64,000 bases of DNA from Elmis aenea (Eukaryota > Arthropoda > Insecta > Coleoptera > Elmidae): NCBI GenBank assembly GCA_947652605.1, contig OX393576.1, forward strand, positions 61,232,966-61,296,965, in the 5' to 3' direction. The notes under the pieces are model-generated. The model had not been told where the DNA came from. It did not search any database and saw only the letters and a program-made list of their open reading frames with translations. The position numbers and the translations under genes are program-made. Of the stretch, positions 48,512 to 60,111 are shown piece by piece. The stretch's first letter is position 1. Each line of letters begins with the position of its first letter.

Positions 48512-49438
48512 CAGGGTGGTCCAAATTCGATGGGAGTACATGGGTATCTCGCTCAATAGTCAAGATAGAGAAACGGTTAAATTACATACCAAAGCAGTTT
48601 TTTAAGAAATATTTTATCATTTTTGGTTTTTGAGTTATTAACCAAAACACCATTTTTTATCATCTTTACAAAGTGTCATATCTACCTTATTATTGTAAAT
48701 ATCTAAACAATTTATGAAGATTATATTTAGATATTTTTATGTAGAGTTTAATGTTACTAAAAAAAATTATTCCTTCGTCGTTAAAAAGTTATGACACAAA
48801 CATACCTTTTCTTAAATGAAAGCTATAGTTGGCCAAATGACCATGGCTATGACCTATTTAAATGCCTTATTTTCCCCCATCCCAAATATATGAAGGTTGA
48901 TGTATTTATTTTCAAAAAAAGGCAAGTTTGTGTGATAACTTTTTAACGACGAGCGCAAAATAGTATATTTCACAACAATTACATTAAATTTAGATTATTT
49001 GATAAGAATATTAACGCAATTTTAGTTAATTATGAGTTAAAGCTTTAAAAAATTTGATTCTGACATTGACATTGACATTATTTTCGCCACTGGAGACGAA
49101 AGTAAAACTTTCATGTAGGGAGAATGTAGGGGCAAAATGACATTTTTCATATACCTACATGAGTTTAAAATTATTTTTTTTAGTATCATCAAAGGCTACA
49201 TAAAAATATCTAAATATAATCTTTATAATTTTTTTCGATATTTACAACAATAAGGGAGATATGACACTTTATAAATATTACAAAAAACAGGTTTTTGCTA
49301 ATAACTCAAAAACCGGAAATGACAGAATATTTCTGTCCCAAAAAAACTGCACATTTTTTGTAAATTAACCGTTTCTCTATCTTCACTATTAAGCGAGATC
49401 ATTTATCTATGCAATTTCATCGAATTTGGACCACCCTG
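48512..49438. mobile_element. Foldback MITE, family F1, copy 3, with an inserted repeat
   Basis: CAGGGTGGTCCAAATTCGAT mirrors ATCGAATTTGGACCACCCTG. Internal mirrored blocks include GAGAAACGGTTAAATTA with TAACCGTTTCTCTATC. At about 48975-49170 the F1 sequence is interrupted by material shared with 45655-45870. Confidence 0.87.
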
Positions 49439-49439
49439 C

Positions 49440-51206
49440 ACAAGAAGCAAGCAAGTATGAAACTTTAAAGCAAAAATTATTCATTTTCAAACAATCACTG
49501 TAAAGTACATGAAAACACAATTCATAACTCATTTGCGAATAAATGAGTTTAGAGAAATATACCTTTTATAATTCTGCACAATATTCAGCGTCATAATTAT
49601 GCAAAAGAATTAATGATACCCGCGTAAAGCTATTAAGGGCTCGTATAACAATTATAGTCCTATTAGTATGGTTATGCTTATGCATTCATTAAAATAAATC
49701 CCGTTAGCAAGTTTTTTGTGTTTGCTAACTTCTCGCACACGTATTATTTACAAAACCGGTCCCTGATTGGAATATTTAATAGTTTTCTAAAGTGCCTGAA
49801 ATCAGTGTTTTAGTGACGATCTCCGAGACAATTTCACATTGTATTATGTCGGATAGTCATTATTCAAAACAGCGTGTGTAGTCATTGGCCTGTCATGGAT
49901 AATATGATTGATGTATTGGTTTTTGATATTACGAACACCATTAATACTTAATGCTCTATACTCTAAATTATAAATACCAGGCACTCATTACATTGTTACG
50001 AAACAGTTCGGGAAACAATTTCGACGTGTAATAAACGAGAAAAAAAAACAACGAACGATAATTAAAAATAGTTTTAACGAGATATTTCCGTATCAGAAAA
50101 CTACGTATGCAAATTAAAAATGATGCAACGTTCAAACTGCGAAGTCAAAGTATTTTTTCATTAAAAAAATTACGCGCCAGATTAGTTTCACCGGCTTCGA
50201 TCATGTCTTCTGTTAATTACATGCATATTTCGTTTCGTGTTCAAAAAAGAAGCTCGGTAGACAATTTTTAACTGCTTTTAAAGCCGTTAACTCCGTAATT
50301 CAAATCGTTATTCTTTTATGGGTTCATAAAAAAACTGTTCTGTCAGTTATTAATTTCGTAAGGAGTGACATAAAAGAGACGAATGCTATAATAATATTAA
50401 CAGCAGAGGTATCTGAAGTAAAAATTACATGATAACGGGATGAAGATAAATTTTTAATTGGATTTAATACACGTTATATAAATACCGTACTTTTAAAAGG
50501 AAAAATGAAATAACGCCATGCGAATGTACTTTACTACACCAAGTGCCCAAACTAATTAGCTCACAATTATGATCTAAAAAAACGTAATTGTATTTGTTTT
50601 AAAGCAAATACAATTCCATTTTTACCTTTAAACTATATTTTTGGCCTGATTGTAAAGTAATTTGATTAAAAACAACATTTAAAACAAATTTCTTTATGTT
50701 ACATAAAACCCGATAACAATTATTTATTTATGGGACTAGTGTAAAAACCAACAGTTAAAAAATAGTATACTGTATATTTTAACACACATATAACTTTTCA
50801 AAGCTAGGTTACAATAAATAACCTAAATAATAATAAAAGTTTTTAAATCTTAGGTGTGCTCTTTCAGGTATAGGTATGTATTAACAGAAATAATAATATC
50901 AATATGTGTTCATCACAGCTTTTTTTTTCTATATTGGTCTCAAAAATGACACTTCAATGTCGCTTAAGCTTAAACAATTTTGATTTTTATGTTTTCTTTA
51001 CATCTAAATCGATTTTTAATCAAGTCAAAAATTCAGCTTTCACATGAAAATAGCATTGTTTTGACTTTTAAAACAAATTTTCAACATATTTCCGAAGCCT
51101 ACTAGTTTTATCCTATCACATATTTTATTTATGCACGAAACTTATCACAAAAACCGCAATAACTCGAAAAACATTAGTTTTAGACAAAAATTACCTTTAC
51201 TAGTTT
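49440..51206. other. AT-rich sequence, no gene seen
   Basis: Contains a short palindrome at 50586-50615 (AATTGTATTTG and its inverse around TTTTAAAG). Nothing else recognised. Confidence 0.45.
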
Positions 51207-52327
51207 TTAATCCTTCAGCGATGGCGCCGGGTCTCTCAGACTCGAGCGTCACAAGATTTTGTGTAGAAAGGGGAGGGGTGGAAGTACACTTTACCGCCTT
51301 TCAGTACCTTCCTAAAATTCACTATATTAACGATTAGTGCAGAAAGAACAGTGCAAATTGTTTTTTTTTTTCAAACTTTTTGAAGCCTTTTGGGTCTGTC
51401 AGACCCGGCGCCACCACTAAGCGAACGTTCATATCAAGGTCAATATTCCACGAATAGGCCTGTTTTTATCGCTTTTGGTAAGTAATAAGTGTACCATTTT
51501 CAGTGAATTGAATTATAAATTAATGTTAATCACAGAAACATGAGTTACGAAGATGAACAGGCACGATTATTGCGTTTATTAGAAGAAGTAGACCTTGAAG
51601 CTGACGAACAATTTGACGACGAAGAATCCGAAGGAGAAGAAGATAATGTTGAGGCACGTTTGACTGATACAGACATAGAGCAAGAAGGAGAAAGCGATAC
51701 CGAGAATTTACCACTATTAGCAAAAAAAAACACGAATTCCCAGCTTCATCGGAACAGACGAATGGACCTAGTGGACCAGCACATGAAGCGTCGTTCGTTA
51801 TTGGAAAACATTACTACAGTAATTCGACGAAGACGTCAAAAAGTAGCAGGAACTTCAGAGGAAGTTTGCAGTGTTGCACTAGAGGTTCCAGTCGGCAGAA
51901 AAAGATGTCATTTGTGTAAAAACAACAACAAAACACGTTACTTTTGAAAAATGTGTTTCGCTGCCCTTTGTGTGTGACACTGCCAGAAACTTGTTTATAA
52001 TGTCTCATAATGTGTTATATAAAGGGGGAAAAAATATTTTTTGGTATTTTCATCATTCATCAAATAAATTGTTAATTTTAGTTTACATATGTAATATTTC
52101 TTCCATTGTAAGGACACATTGGTATTTTTTGAATTTCTTATAACAAAATTATGACAGCTTTAAAAAAAAACATATTTATAAAAAATATACCTGGGCAACA
52201 GGAACACTCACAAAAAACACAAATTTTATATGGTTGGTAATTAATTACATTGTTTTTAATAGTGGGTCTGTCAGACCCAGCGCCACCACTCGTAAAATGC
52301 AAAAGGGCGCCACCACTCCAGGGTTAA
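51207..52327 (+). mobile_element. Internally deleted piggyBac-like element at TTAA
   Basis: TTAA sits at 51207-51210 and 52324-52327. The left end (TCCTTCAGCGATGGCGCC, then GGGTCTCTCAGA) is an imperfect inverse of the right end (GGCGCCACCACTCCAGGG, with GGGTCTGTCAGACCC further in). A third copy of the GGGTCTGTCAGACCCGGCGC motif lies at 51392-51412. TTAA target, CC-type termini, internal repeated motifs and the ORF content agree with the piggyBac superfamily. Length is 1113 bases against 2.3 kb or more for autonomous copies. Confidence 0.85.
51540..51947 (+). pseudogene. Truncated piggyBac-type transposase ORF (N terminus joined to C-terminal Cys region)
   Basis: The 135-codon ORF starts MSYEDEQARLLRLLEE and continues with a very acidic segment (residues 10-60), typical of piggyBac transposase N termini. 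It then passes directly to a basic segment and GRKRCHLCKNNNKTRYF, the start of the C-terminal cysteine-rich domain. A TGA at 51945 interrupts the Cys domain. The same frame continues with KMCFAALCV, another stop and HCQKL, so further Cys/His positions survive past the stops. The whole catalytic DDD core (some 400 residues) is missing. Without the core it cannot transpose DNA; whether the small acidic protein is expressed is unknown. Confidence 0.8.
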
Positions 52328-53439
52328 AGATAATTAAATTACCGATAAATCGGCCAATGAGATACTTGAAAAATTCATCGTAATTATCACACAGATAGAT
52401 TGCGCCTGACAAGGGCTTAAAACCTTGGTTTTATTTAACCTTAATTTCGGACACACCGTATATTATTCCTATGAGGATTAAGCAAATTTACCATAAGCGA
52501 GATAGCAATGTCGATTGAGTTACATAAATCAGCCCAACATCGCCTGCTTATTAAAATACGTTATTCTGCGTTGTTGAAAAAAAAAAAAAAATGATTACAA
52601 CGACAACGAAAACAATCCACAATCCGAGCTCATTTCATTTCCAAGAAAATTTAATGCTAAACTTATTGTCACATCTCGACGTATTGCGGGCCGGGCTTAT
52701 AAAACTTCCTCTGTATTGACTTTAATTTTCTTGTACGCATTTCGTACTTTTCATACCTAATCAGTTCCGACAAAATTTAATAACGCCGTTAGATTCTAAA
52801 GCCAATCAAATATTCCAATTTTTTCTCGCCCGCGCTTTCATCACACTTCTAATTCAAATCATGCGCCGCGCTTTATAAAGGTAAGTTCGTACACATTTTT
52901 TTTTTCTTCAAGAGTTTAACGATTTAAATTCAGACCGGGTATTTCAAAAATGTGCTTATTATCTATGCCAAACTATTTCCTTATACACTAGTTTTGTATA
53001 TATTTTACAGGTTGAATATTCAAGATAACACTAGAACATAAGTTTTTACTAATTATGTTAATTAAATTCGGATGTTTTGATAAAAAATTTAATTATACCG
53101 TAAACGAACCTCAACGAAGAAATTCAACCTAATAAATTAGCAACAAAAGTCGACATATGTAGGCTCGGTGATTTTGAAAACCAACACAAATCAGTAGTTT
53201 TGAGTTTTAAATTTAAACAAAATATTATTTTATAATTTCTTGATTGTGAATTTAGTATTTTCGAAAATCCAACACAAATATTTTAAAGGGTTATCAATTT
53301 TTCAAGTCCAACAATAAAGTTTCATACCTCACGCTTAAGTCGTGATACACTTGTCAAATTGTTTAAAATTGCGTCGACTAGCTTAACTTTCAAGTATTTA
53401 CTACAAACAAGTGTAGTGATACACCTTAAATAAACTTGC
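52328..53439. other. AT-rich sequence, possible solo element end
   Basis: CGGACACACCGTATAT near 52448-52463 looks like a right TA-element end without a partner. Otherwise nothing recognised. Confidence 0.4.
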
Positions 53440-54003
53440 TTAATGTTATCATCCACATATGCAGTGTATATTGCAAAAGAGGTACAGACGCTTGGACGTC
53501 TTTGGCTATAATTGACAAAAACGGCTTTGACTTTGTTAGCTTAACACGTCCAGGTAATTATAAAATCATAAATTTAACAATTTGTTAGTTATTGTATCTT
53601 ATAAGGGGTGGTGTCTTACGCTATTATTGTTATCATCCATCTATCTGGTATATACTGCAGACGAGGTACAGACGCTTGAACATCTTTTGCTAAAATTGAC
53701 AAAAGCTGCTTTGACTATGTTAGCTTAACTTGCCCAGTTAATTTAAAAACCATGACTTAAATAGTTTTCGAGTATTGTATCTTACACGCGGTGTTGTCTT
53801 ACTGGATTAATGTTGTCATCCTTATATGAGGTATATACTGCAAAAGAGGTACCGACGCTTGGGCGTCTTTTGCTAAAATTGACAAAAACGGCTTTGACTA
53901 TGTTAGCTAAACAGGCCCAGGGCCCAGGTAATTTTCAAACCATGAATTTAATAATATTTTAGTTATTGTATCTTGTACAGTGTGTTGTCTTACGGTATTA
54001 AGA
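53440..54003. repeat. Tandem array, about three units of 183-184 bases
   Basis: GTTATCATCC/GTTGTCATCC starts recur at 53445, 53629 and 53812. Each unit carries GAGGTACAGACGCTTG-like, TGCTAAAATTGACAAAA-like and GCTTTGACTATGTTAGCT-like blocks. A partial fourth unit ends at TGTTGTCTTACGGTATTA near 54000. Divergence between units is noticeable, so this is an old array. No coding frame. Confidence 0.9.
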
Positions 54004-54569
54004 ATAATACTTTCCTTAAATATTTTAATGCCGCAATTATTAAATAATAGGTTCAAGAAGTCAGATAGCACTAATACAATAAAGCAAAATAGTACTCACC
54101 AACTTGAGCTGTACGAAAATAACACAAAAACAGCAACTTACCTGAAACAAAAACAAGACAATAGTAAAAAAGGCACTTCTTATACATTAACAAGTTATAA
54201 ATAAACATTAAATAATTTTAAAAACTATTAATTTTAAGCTTGAAGTAATACTGTAAAAATACCTAGATGAAATATAAATATGTAAAACTGTACAAAAAAA
54301 GCTTAGCTACTTATATACAATTTAAAAAAAAATCATTAACGACTGATTCGAATAACACAGTAATTTGATACGTAATCCCCAAAATGCTATGGTTTCTTAA
54401 AATGTAGGTTCTAATTATACAAACGTAATATATTTCAGACAATGTATTGCACATTTTTGTGCAACAGAACATTTTTAATAGCGCACGGTAAACCCAGCGC
54501 AACGTACTGTATTATGTATCTATACATTAAGAAAACTCCGGTATCCTTTATCACAACCCAAGACCTCAA
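54004..54569. other. AT-rich sequence, no gene seen
   Basis: Nothing recognised between the tandem array and the SINE. Confidence 0.45.
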
Positions 54570-54810
54570 CCGAGCTTGGTGGCTGGTTGGTAAAACAACC
54601 TAACTTGTAATCGGGAGATCCTGGGTTCGATTCCCAGGGCCGACTGTCATTGTAGAGGTTTCAGGTAGTTTGCTCTATGGTTAAGGCAAATGCTGTGGCA
54701 GCACTTCCACCTATCCTTACCCAGCTTTGACTATCCACATCCCTACCCATTATCTTTGTACCTCTTAGACTGAAGAGGGGGTCAACCCCCTTATAGCATG
54801 ACACATGACA
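54570..54810 (+). mobile_element. tRNA-derived SINE
   Basis: A Pol III box A-like TGGTGGCTGGTTGG (54577-54590) and box B GGTTCGATTCC (54624-54634) lie about 35 bases apart. The T-arm stem CTGGG/CCCAG is intact. The anticodon-like loop reads CTTGTAA, but the acceptor stem does not pair. About 170 bases of unrelated body follow, with CTCTATGGTTAAGGCAAATG and GGGGGTCAACCCCC. This layout is a SINE rather than a functional tRNA gene. No second copy is in the window, so the 3' boundary is approximate. Confidence 0.75.
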
Positions 54811-56666
54811 AGACCTCATATGAAGCGTAAAACGCAAGAAAAAAGTTTCTTTGTAGTAATTTATACGACAGCGACAGACAAACAGATAGACAAGTCCTGT
54901 TTATGTACGAGAAAATTGATAAATAATAGCACGATACGAAAGGTTTTTGCTTAATCATAATGCTGCTATAATTTGTATATTACATGTGCATTTTACATCG
55001 AAATTGTTGAAACAAATAACGACAACACAGCGAGACGTTCAAGTCTCATTTGCTCTGCAATAAATATCGATGCTTTTGGTATAATTAACTTAGAAGACCA
55101 AGCATTTGCAATGTTAGCACACTTCAAGTTCGTTCAACGCTGACATCCATCATCATCAGCCCAGCATTTATACTTAGTTATGTAACCATGCAATAGTATA
55201 CGGCAGAATTTTAGTGCCCTGGGCAATTACCGCAATCAAACAAAAGAAGAATGCAAATTACAAATCTTGCAACCACAGAACCAACCAGGGGTTCTTGACC
55301 GATGACTTGTTAACACGAGGCGGCGCGGGGAACGCCAAAATTAGACAATTATAGTAACGTACGTACATTTACTCGCAATTAACACGATAGAGTGTACTGA
55401 TAATTCATGAGTCGGGCTGCGCTAATGATCTCAGAACTAGATTTCGCACCTAAGCACCATGTCACAGTAATGCATGCAGGGAATAAATTAGCATATGCAA
55501 ATAACCACTAAATCATGTGAGTGCTGCGAGAGACATTTTAAACACTGAGGAGGAGCGTGTTTGGGCATGACACACGAAAGCCGGCTGTAATACAAACCAG
55601 TCATTTTCCTAATGAATTAAAAAAAAAAGGATGAGTCAAAAGAAGCGAGCTGGAACTAACAAGGCTCGTGCCAAACACATCCGATTTGCACAATTAACTT
55701 CGGAGATTCTCTAGACTCTAGAGGAACTGTTATTAAGACGATAAAAACAACAACATACGATTCTTCGTCATACAATTTTGATATTTCTAGCGCTATTTAT
55801 ATGCAACGTAAAATTCCTTATGTAAATACCGCCGGAAACGCGGAACTCAACATTATTCATGATTTGAGTTTAATTAACATTGGGCGAAAATTTCAAATCA
55901 TTGAATTACCATACAAAATATAGATCAATCCATTGTTTTTTCCCTACTACATTTCCAAAACAACAGAGTCAGTTATACAAGTAGCGTCATAGGTAATTTA
56001 CCGTTTAGTTGACTTCCTCCGACCTTGAAAAATAACGGAGTGGTTTAGGTTTAAAAGGTTCAACCAAAACAAATGTACCATTCAACTTAAGCCACGAATT
56101 CCACAACCAAATTGTGGGGTGTAACAAAAACTATAGCAACCGTGAAATCTATTTTGTTACGCTAATTTATTTCCGTCGGTTAATTTTTACCATTGAGCTA
56201 ATCGCCGATTGCAGAATAAAGCTCCCAAGCGTGGAGATATTTCGCCAAAAAAGAAACAAAACCGACTTCTTCAATAATGGCCCAGAAATGGTTTTATTAG
56301 TAATTTATTCACCGCAAAAACCTCGCATTCTAGTGCACTGCTAGCATAAGAGACACTCCGGATTTTCTGTACAAGCGCCGGATTGTGTTGCAACACCAGT
56401 GTTAGAAAATTTATCGGACAAGTTCCAGATTCTAGTGTATTGCCTGCATATGTAAAAGTCTAGAATTTTAAGTTAATAATAGCCTTTTTAATATAATAAT
56501 CAATAATGTCTACAGATAGTTTAACGCTTCTAAAAATAATTGTTATAAAATTATATTCTGATAAAAAAAAACTGGTGTAGATTTTCTTTAAGAAGCAATT
56601 GTATTTGGACATTAAACAAATTATTTTAAATTAACAATACATTTTTATTTAAAAGAGTTACCTATA
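54811..56666. other. Mixed AT-rich sequence, no gene seen
   Basis: The part from 55140 to 55700 is less AT-rich than average and includes GAGGCGGCGCGGGGAACGCC at 55318-55337, but no coding frame or paired repeat was found. It could be regulatory DNA upstream of the PAN/ZP-type gene. Imperfect direct repeats of ATTCTAGTG near 56329 and 56430 are minor. Confidence 0.4.
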
Positions 56667-57813
56667 CAGGGTGTCCCAGTTAACGTGAACAGCATGGGGA
56701 TCTCGTAAACGGTAAGAAATACAGAGTTGGTTAAATGGGTGAGAATGATCTATGATTTAAGAGCCACTATTCTATGGGAAAAAAACCTTGAAAAATAATT
56801 TCAGTTTTTGCGCTATTTGGAGATATCGATAATGCCTTACATAATATAGGTACCTATTAATTTAAACCATCTTTTATAATTCCAGCAAGATGGGGCTCCG
56901 CCGCATAATGCAAATGCGGTTACTAAATATTTAAACTGCAGGTTTTTTAATCACTGGATTGAAAACAAGGTACCTGTTTTATGGCCAGCACGTTCACCTG
57001 ACTTAACCCCAATGGATTTTTTTCTTTGGTGGTTATGTTAAAAATGCTCTTTACAAGAGACGAATTAAGATTAGCTGTTTTAAAAACATTTAATATAATA
57101 GATAGAAATATGCTAAGCAAAACCATATTATTTATTAGGCGCAGAGCTCAAATTTGTATTGCCCATAGAGGGCTACACTTTGAACATGTTGTAATTGTGA
57201 TGTAGTTGGTAATGATAAGTGAAAAATCATAAATTATTATGCAAAAGTGTAAAAAATTATCTGAAATTATTCCAATTTTTATTTTTTTGTAGTTATTAAA
57301 TTATCAACATATTTTTGTTGTTTTCCTTTTTTTGTTTTTCAATTGCCACTTTGATCAAATCTAATAAATACATTATGTTGTAATAACTGACTTATTTCAA
57401 AAGATAAACCTAACAACCCATCCATCAATGAAGCGAGTAAAAAATTCTCTTTTTAATGGTGTCACAGCCAACTACGACCCGTATTTAAAATAAGAAAGCT
57501 GATGTTAAAATAACAGATACAAATAAGGATCGATAAAATTTATTAACAAATTTCAATTCTGCGCAAAATAGTGTCCTAATAAAAGTCGAAAAATATTCTG
57601 AGTACGATTTTAAATAAGCAAGTTAAAAGCAAAAATCGAAAACGTCATTTTTTTATTTTTTATGAATAGCGCAAAAACTGTAAAAATTTTTCAAGGTTTT
57701 TTTTCATAGATAGTTGCTCTTAAATCACAGATCATTCTCACCCATTTAACCAACTCTGTATCTCTTACCGTTTACGAGATCCCTATGCTGATCACATTGA
57801 CTGGGACGTATTG
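56667..57813 (+). mobile_element. Tc1/mariner-like element with about 155-base TIRs
   Basis: CAGGGTGTCCCAG and GGGATCTCGTAAACGGTAAG at the left mirror CTTACCGTTTACGAGATCCC and CTGGGAC at the right. Arms run to about 56822 and from about 57655, with TA-rich flanks. The interior holds a plus-strand transposase remnant. It shares the GTAAGAGATACA-like subterminal block with the 36663 element, so the two are probably related. It lies about 1 kb upstream of the PAN/ZP exon. Confidence 0.86.
56880..57110 (+). pseudogene. Tc1/mariner-type DDE transposase fragment, frameshifted
   Basis: The plus strand reads FQQDGAPPHNANAVTKYLN (second catalytic Asp codon at 56889-56891), then a WIENKVPVLWPARSPDLTP block (third catalytic Asp codon at 57000-57002) and MDFFLW. 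A one-base insertion after LW moves the following GYVKNALYKRRI into another frame. Both visible catalytic Asp residues are kept, unlike the fragment at 37284. The N-terminal domain with the first Asp is missing, so the gene is inactive. Confidence 0.9.
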
Positions 57814-58824
57814 TATAATTTTGTTGGATGTCTTGTCACATTTTTAAATCACTATAACTCACTTTCTTTAAATTAAAAAAAACATTTTGTTACTATAATT
57901 ATTATTGCCTAATAAATATTAATTGCATATTCCTACGCATAAATCCAAGTTGCGCCTGCTTACAATTAAATAAAGTTGTATTAATAAAATATATGTGCAA
58001 CTAACACAAATATATGCGTTACTACATTTAATTTAAACGTTTCTTCATATCTATAGACATATCGTAATCGTTTAAGTACTTGAGTACTTCTTTAAGTACC
58101 GCACTATCAAATAACTCTATTACTTTATGTTTATGTCAAACGAAAATCTTAATTACAACTACGAAATCATAAATTACGAAAAGGTTGGGTTTCAAAGTAT
58201 TTATAGTACCACTCATCATTTTTCACATTAGAACATAATTGAGAGGGATTATTGCTACAACAGTTGTTATGTTCGGTAATACAAATAAATAAGGGAAAAA
58301 AAGCTGCCAGACCGCATTTGCCGACTAAACAAATATTTATAGTAACATAACATTTTATAATTTACAACCAAGTTGAAAATAAAATTGCAATCATTAAACC
58401 GCCAGCTATAATTCTTGGACGGTCTGCTTGTTTAACATGCCTGTTGGACAACCTGTACACCAGACTTTAGCTGGACAATTAATAATGTTAAGACTGGTGG
58501 TAGCTAATACGATCTTGTAGGGGAAAAACACGCATGCACTCGACTGAATTTCAAATATATTGGTTTTGGAACACATCGGTGATAGCCTTTAGGAGGAATT
58601 ATTAAGAACAACGAAATTTTCGATATTTCCAAAGAACGTTGGCGCTAAATAGGATTAGTATCAACAAATGTTGTTTATGTGTGAAGGAACCAGAGCCGTT
58701 ATGAGCTTATGTAATACTTTAAAACTCGTGTTTACATAATTAGGTAATGTGATCTTAATAATGCCGCGAGAGATACAAACATATAAAATAAATGCTGTAA
58801 TTTTCTTGGGAGTAATTTCGAAAT
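57814..58824. other. AT-rich sequence immediately upstream of the PAN/ZP exon
   Basis: Presumed intron or leader region. No leader exon, TATA box or initiator could be chosen with confidence. Confidence 0.4.
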
Positions 58825-58849
58825 GTCTAACAGATTGTTTTTCTTCCAG
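58825..58849 (+). other. Branch site, pyrimidine tract and 3' splice acceptor before the PAN-domain exon
   Basis: TCTAAC at 58825-58830 is followed by a T/C-rich tract and CAG ending at 58849. Spacing from branch site to acceptor is about 20 bases, normal for insects. It implies at least one non-coding leader exon upstream that I could not locate. Confidence 0.7.
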
Positions 58850-59202
58850 AAAATTTAGAAAATAAAACATCAACATGAGTTGGAAATTAGCAGCCCTCTG
58901 TATATTACTCGCCACAGCAGCGGCTCAAAACGAAGATACAGAATCGGAAGTGGTCAGCGCACCGGAAAAACTACCAGCGCCGCCACCTGGCCCCCTGGAC
59001 GACTGCGATCCTGAAATGATAGGATTTGAGCTCATCACTGGCTACGTATTTTCCGCTCCTGGAAACGTCCTGGATTCTATACCCGGCACGTTAATGCTCA
59101 CAGACTGTTTGGAGACGTGTCAAGGCAACGATTCTTGTCGATCTGTGAACTACGAGACTGGTCTATGCGTATTATTCAGCTCCAATGCTGATGCTCTTCC
59201 AG
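58850..59202 (+). CDS. First coding exon of a secreted PAN/apple-domain (probably PAN+ZP cuticle-type) protein
   Basis: The ATG at 58875 lies in an insect-like context (CAACATGA), 25 bases after a splice acceptor (branch-like TCTAAC at 58825-58830, pyrimidine tract, CAG ending at 58849). The exon gives 109 codons plus one base and ends at CAG|GTAAGC (donor at 59203), so the intron is phase 1. Residues 1-18 form a signal peptide (Lys4, hydrophobic core 5-17). An acidic, proline-rich linker spans 19-41, including PAPPPGP. From Cys44 the sequence reads as a PAN/apple module with cysteines 44, 78, 82, 88 and 98; the sixth should lie in the next exon. Elements such as GYVFSAP, PGTLMLTDCLETC and NYETGLCVLFSS resemble the first PAN repeat of insect neyo/nyobe/morpheyus/trynity-type proteins, which carry PAN domains followed by a ZP domain and shape apical extracellular matrix and cuticle. 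PAN assignment is solid, the exact orthologue is inferred. Apparent translation past 59202 is intron. Confidence 0.87.
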
Positions 59203-59455
59203 GTAAGCAAACTTTCATCTTGTTTGTTCGAGTAATACTTTAAACAGGCGACAGCGCGTCGGTAGAACTACAAAGGCGTAACTCGTTCGGAACGAAAAAT
59301 CAATATACGACATTTTACATACTGTGACAATAACGAACATTAGTCACTTCTTGCAAAAAAAGTCATTGATAATAGCAGATCACGAAAATGTCAAACAAGC
59401 TCATAAAAAAACAAACATGAAATCAAGCAATCTTTACCTGTTATGCAATCATATA

Positions 59456-60111
59456 CAGGGTGGACCAAATTCGAATGTTGTATGGGGTATTTCGGTTTCC
59501 GTAATAGTTAGCGAAAATCTGATATCAGTCTCTTGGTGATCAGATTTTTTATATCGCTTTCCATATATTATTTTATATCGCTTTTAGCACTACAGACGAA
59601 AAATAAAATTTTGCAAATTTTACTATAACTTCCCTAGTTATTTAAATAAAATAAAACATTATCAAGGTTTTTTATAAAGATTTTTGTGCTTAATTTAAAA
59701 ACCAAATTTTATTGTTTTCATTAACCTTGACTTTCGAGATATAAAGTAAACTTATATTCTTTTAAATAGAAACCCTAGTTGGCCATGATTATATGAAAGA
59801 GCATCATTTTAGGTTTTCAAAAATATATAGGTTTACATATTTGTTGTAAATAGGGCTAATTTTGTGCAAATTTTGCCATGATTTCGTAAACAAGTAATGC
59901 TTGCAATTATTAAACAACTAAACGTCTTTCCCAAGTAAATTCTGCAGTAGCCGCTACGTTTCTATTACTTACAATGTAAACTTCTAATACATTCAACTTT
60001 TAAAAGTGTTCAAATTTAGCCATGTTCACAATACCACAATAAACAGTTGTAAAATACTAAAAATACACAGATTTGCTTAAAAGTTAAAAAATTCAAATTT
60101 TGTCCACCCTG
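59456..60111. mobile_element. TA MITE, family F2, copy 2, inside the PAN/ZP-type intron
   Basis: CAGGGTGGACCAAATTCGAA at the left and TTCAAATTTTGTCCACCCTG at the right are inverted ends flanked by TATA. The body aligns with 39769-40282, then differs in orientation of the 3' part. Non-coding. It is 254 bases from the donor site. Confidence 0.87.

Noticed and set aside
54570..54645. Functional tRNA gene (Thr-like TGT anticodon)
   Set aside because: A and B boxes and the T arm are present, but the acceptor stem does not pair and a long unrelated body follows. A SINE head fits better.
59203..59243. Extension of the PAN-domain frame to the stop at 59243
   Set aside because: A strong GTAAGC donor precedes it, the encoded tail is not PAN-like, and the sixth cysteine is missing. 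It is intron.
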